Of a DNA stretch of 6,430 nt, positions 6,018 through 6,430 are shown in pieces. Position 1 is the first letter of the stretch. Each line of letters begins with the position of its first letter. The position numbers and the translations under genes are program-made. The notes beneath the pieces are model-generated. The model saw only the letters and a list, made by a program, of their open reading frames with translations, made no database searches and was not told the DNA's origin. Origin of the DNA: an uncultured Clostridia bacterium. Its GTDB lineage: Bacteria > Bacillota > Clostridia > Oscillospirales > Ruminococcaceae. The DNA is taken from NCBI GenBank assembly GCA_946563605.1, contig CAMNVW010000080.1:1-6430 (forward strand), given 5' to 3'.

Positions 6018-6430
6018 TTATGCGAGCACGCCTTCATACTCCGAACGCATTCCGCGTGTGATGATGACATCCACAAAGCTACCCTCTCTCATATTCTGCG
6101 CCGGAAATTTAATCGTCATACCGTTTTCGCATCTGCCCACAACCCAGCCTTCCTGCGCCGGATGTTCCACCAGCACGCGCACCGTTTTGCCTTCCATCGC
6201 TTTGTTGTCCTCTTCGCTGATGGTATGCTGCGCGGCAATCAGTTCGTTTAACCACTTTGTTTTCTCCCGATAGGAAACAGGGTCCGGCATCAGCGCCGCT
6301 CTTGTTCCCGGACGCGGAGAAAAAATAAAGGTATACATACTCTGATAACGCACCTCTTTGCAAAGGCTGAGCGTCTGCAAAAAGTCCTCATAAGTTTCGC
6401 CCGGAAATCCCACGATGATGTCGGTGGTAA
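6018..6430 (-). CDS. miaB: tRNA-2-methylthio-N6-dimethylallyladenosine synthase MiaB, C-terminal part (cut by window edge)
   Basis: About 136 C-terminal residues are present; the 5' part lies beyond position 6430. The visible part starts TTDIIVGFPGET, the end of the radical-SAM barrel, then has the family block YTFIFSPRPGTRAA and a C-terminal TRAM domain (roughly the last 65 residues, from GKTVRVLVE to the end) that binds tRNA. MiaB is a radical-SAM enzyme with two [4Fe-4S] clusters that adds a methylthio group to C2 of i6A37, giving ms2i6A37. The cluster-binding cysteines would lie in the missing part and cannot be checked. The relatives MtaB and RimO share this fold, but 'FSPRPGT' with this TRAM domain and the ymcA-mutS neighbourhood favour MiaB. 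The gene ends with TAA at 6018-6020. It is the first gene of the run seen here; MiaA, which supplies its substrate, is at the other end of the window. Confidence 0.93.
   Translation of the reverse strand, partial: TTDIIVGFPGETYEDFLQTLSLCKEVRYQSMYTFIFSPRPGTRAALMPDPVSYREKTKWLNELIAAQHTISEEDNKAMEGKTVRVLVEHPAQEGWVVGRCENGMTIKFPAQNMREGSFVDVIITRGMRSEYEGVLA

Noticed and set aside
5991..6020. Possible plus-strand terminator: GCATT...AATGC followed by six T
   Set aside because: The stem has only 5 pairs with a 13-base loop, no plus-strand gene ends here, and the T-run overlaps the miaB stop region. It is better explained by the edge of the repeat array.

Overview
The window reads as a Gram-positive, low-to-mid GC chromosome segment from the Bacillota, most likely class Clostridia. 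The reasons are strong AGGAGG-type ribosome binding sites, a MutL with a C-terminal endonuclease domain (so a methyl-independent mismatch repair system), a YlbF/YmcA-family protein beside mutS, and the gene order itself. The family or genus cannot be fixed from the sequence alone; an Oscillospirales-like gut clostridium is my guess.

All six genes lie on the minus strand, so transcription runs from the right end to the left end. In that order they are: the 3' part of miaB (6018-6430, cut by the window edge); a YlbF/YmcA-family gene, called ricA-like here (5479-5883); mutS (2657-5302); a small XRE-type helix-turn-helix gene (2389-2613); mutL (127-2352); and the first 25 codons of miaA (1-77, cut by the window edge). 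The gaps between them are 134, 176, 43, 36 and 49 bases. No stretch without a gene exceeds 300 bases. The plus strand carries no convincing gene.

The two complete large genes are the core of mismatch repair: MutS recognises the mismatch and MutL is the ATP-driven matchmaker and nicking endonuclease. The two genes at the edges are successive enzymes of one tRNA modification: MiaA prenylates A37 and MiaB methylthiolates the product. The order miaB - ymcA - mutS - mutL resembles that of Bacillus subtilis, where cotE lies between ymcA and mutS. Here cotE is absent, a regulator-like gene sits between mutS and mutL, and miaA follows mutL directly.

The parts not explained by ordinary housekeeping genes are: (1) a small palindromic repeat array between miaB and ricA-like; (2) a long stem-loop just after ricA-like, without a good T-tract; (3) a four-cysteine C-terminal tail on the ricA-like protein; (4) the XRE gene inside the mutSL pair; (5) a MutL with a linker of about 218 residues and one changed position in its endonuclease motif. 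I found no mobile element, CRISPR array, rRNA or tRNA gene, and no evidence of a wholly new system; this is mainly a conserved housekeeping cluster with some local oddities.
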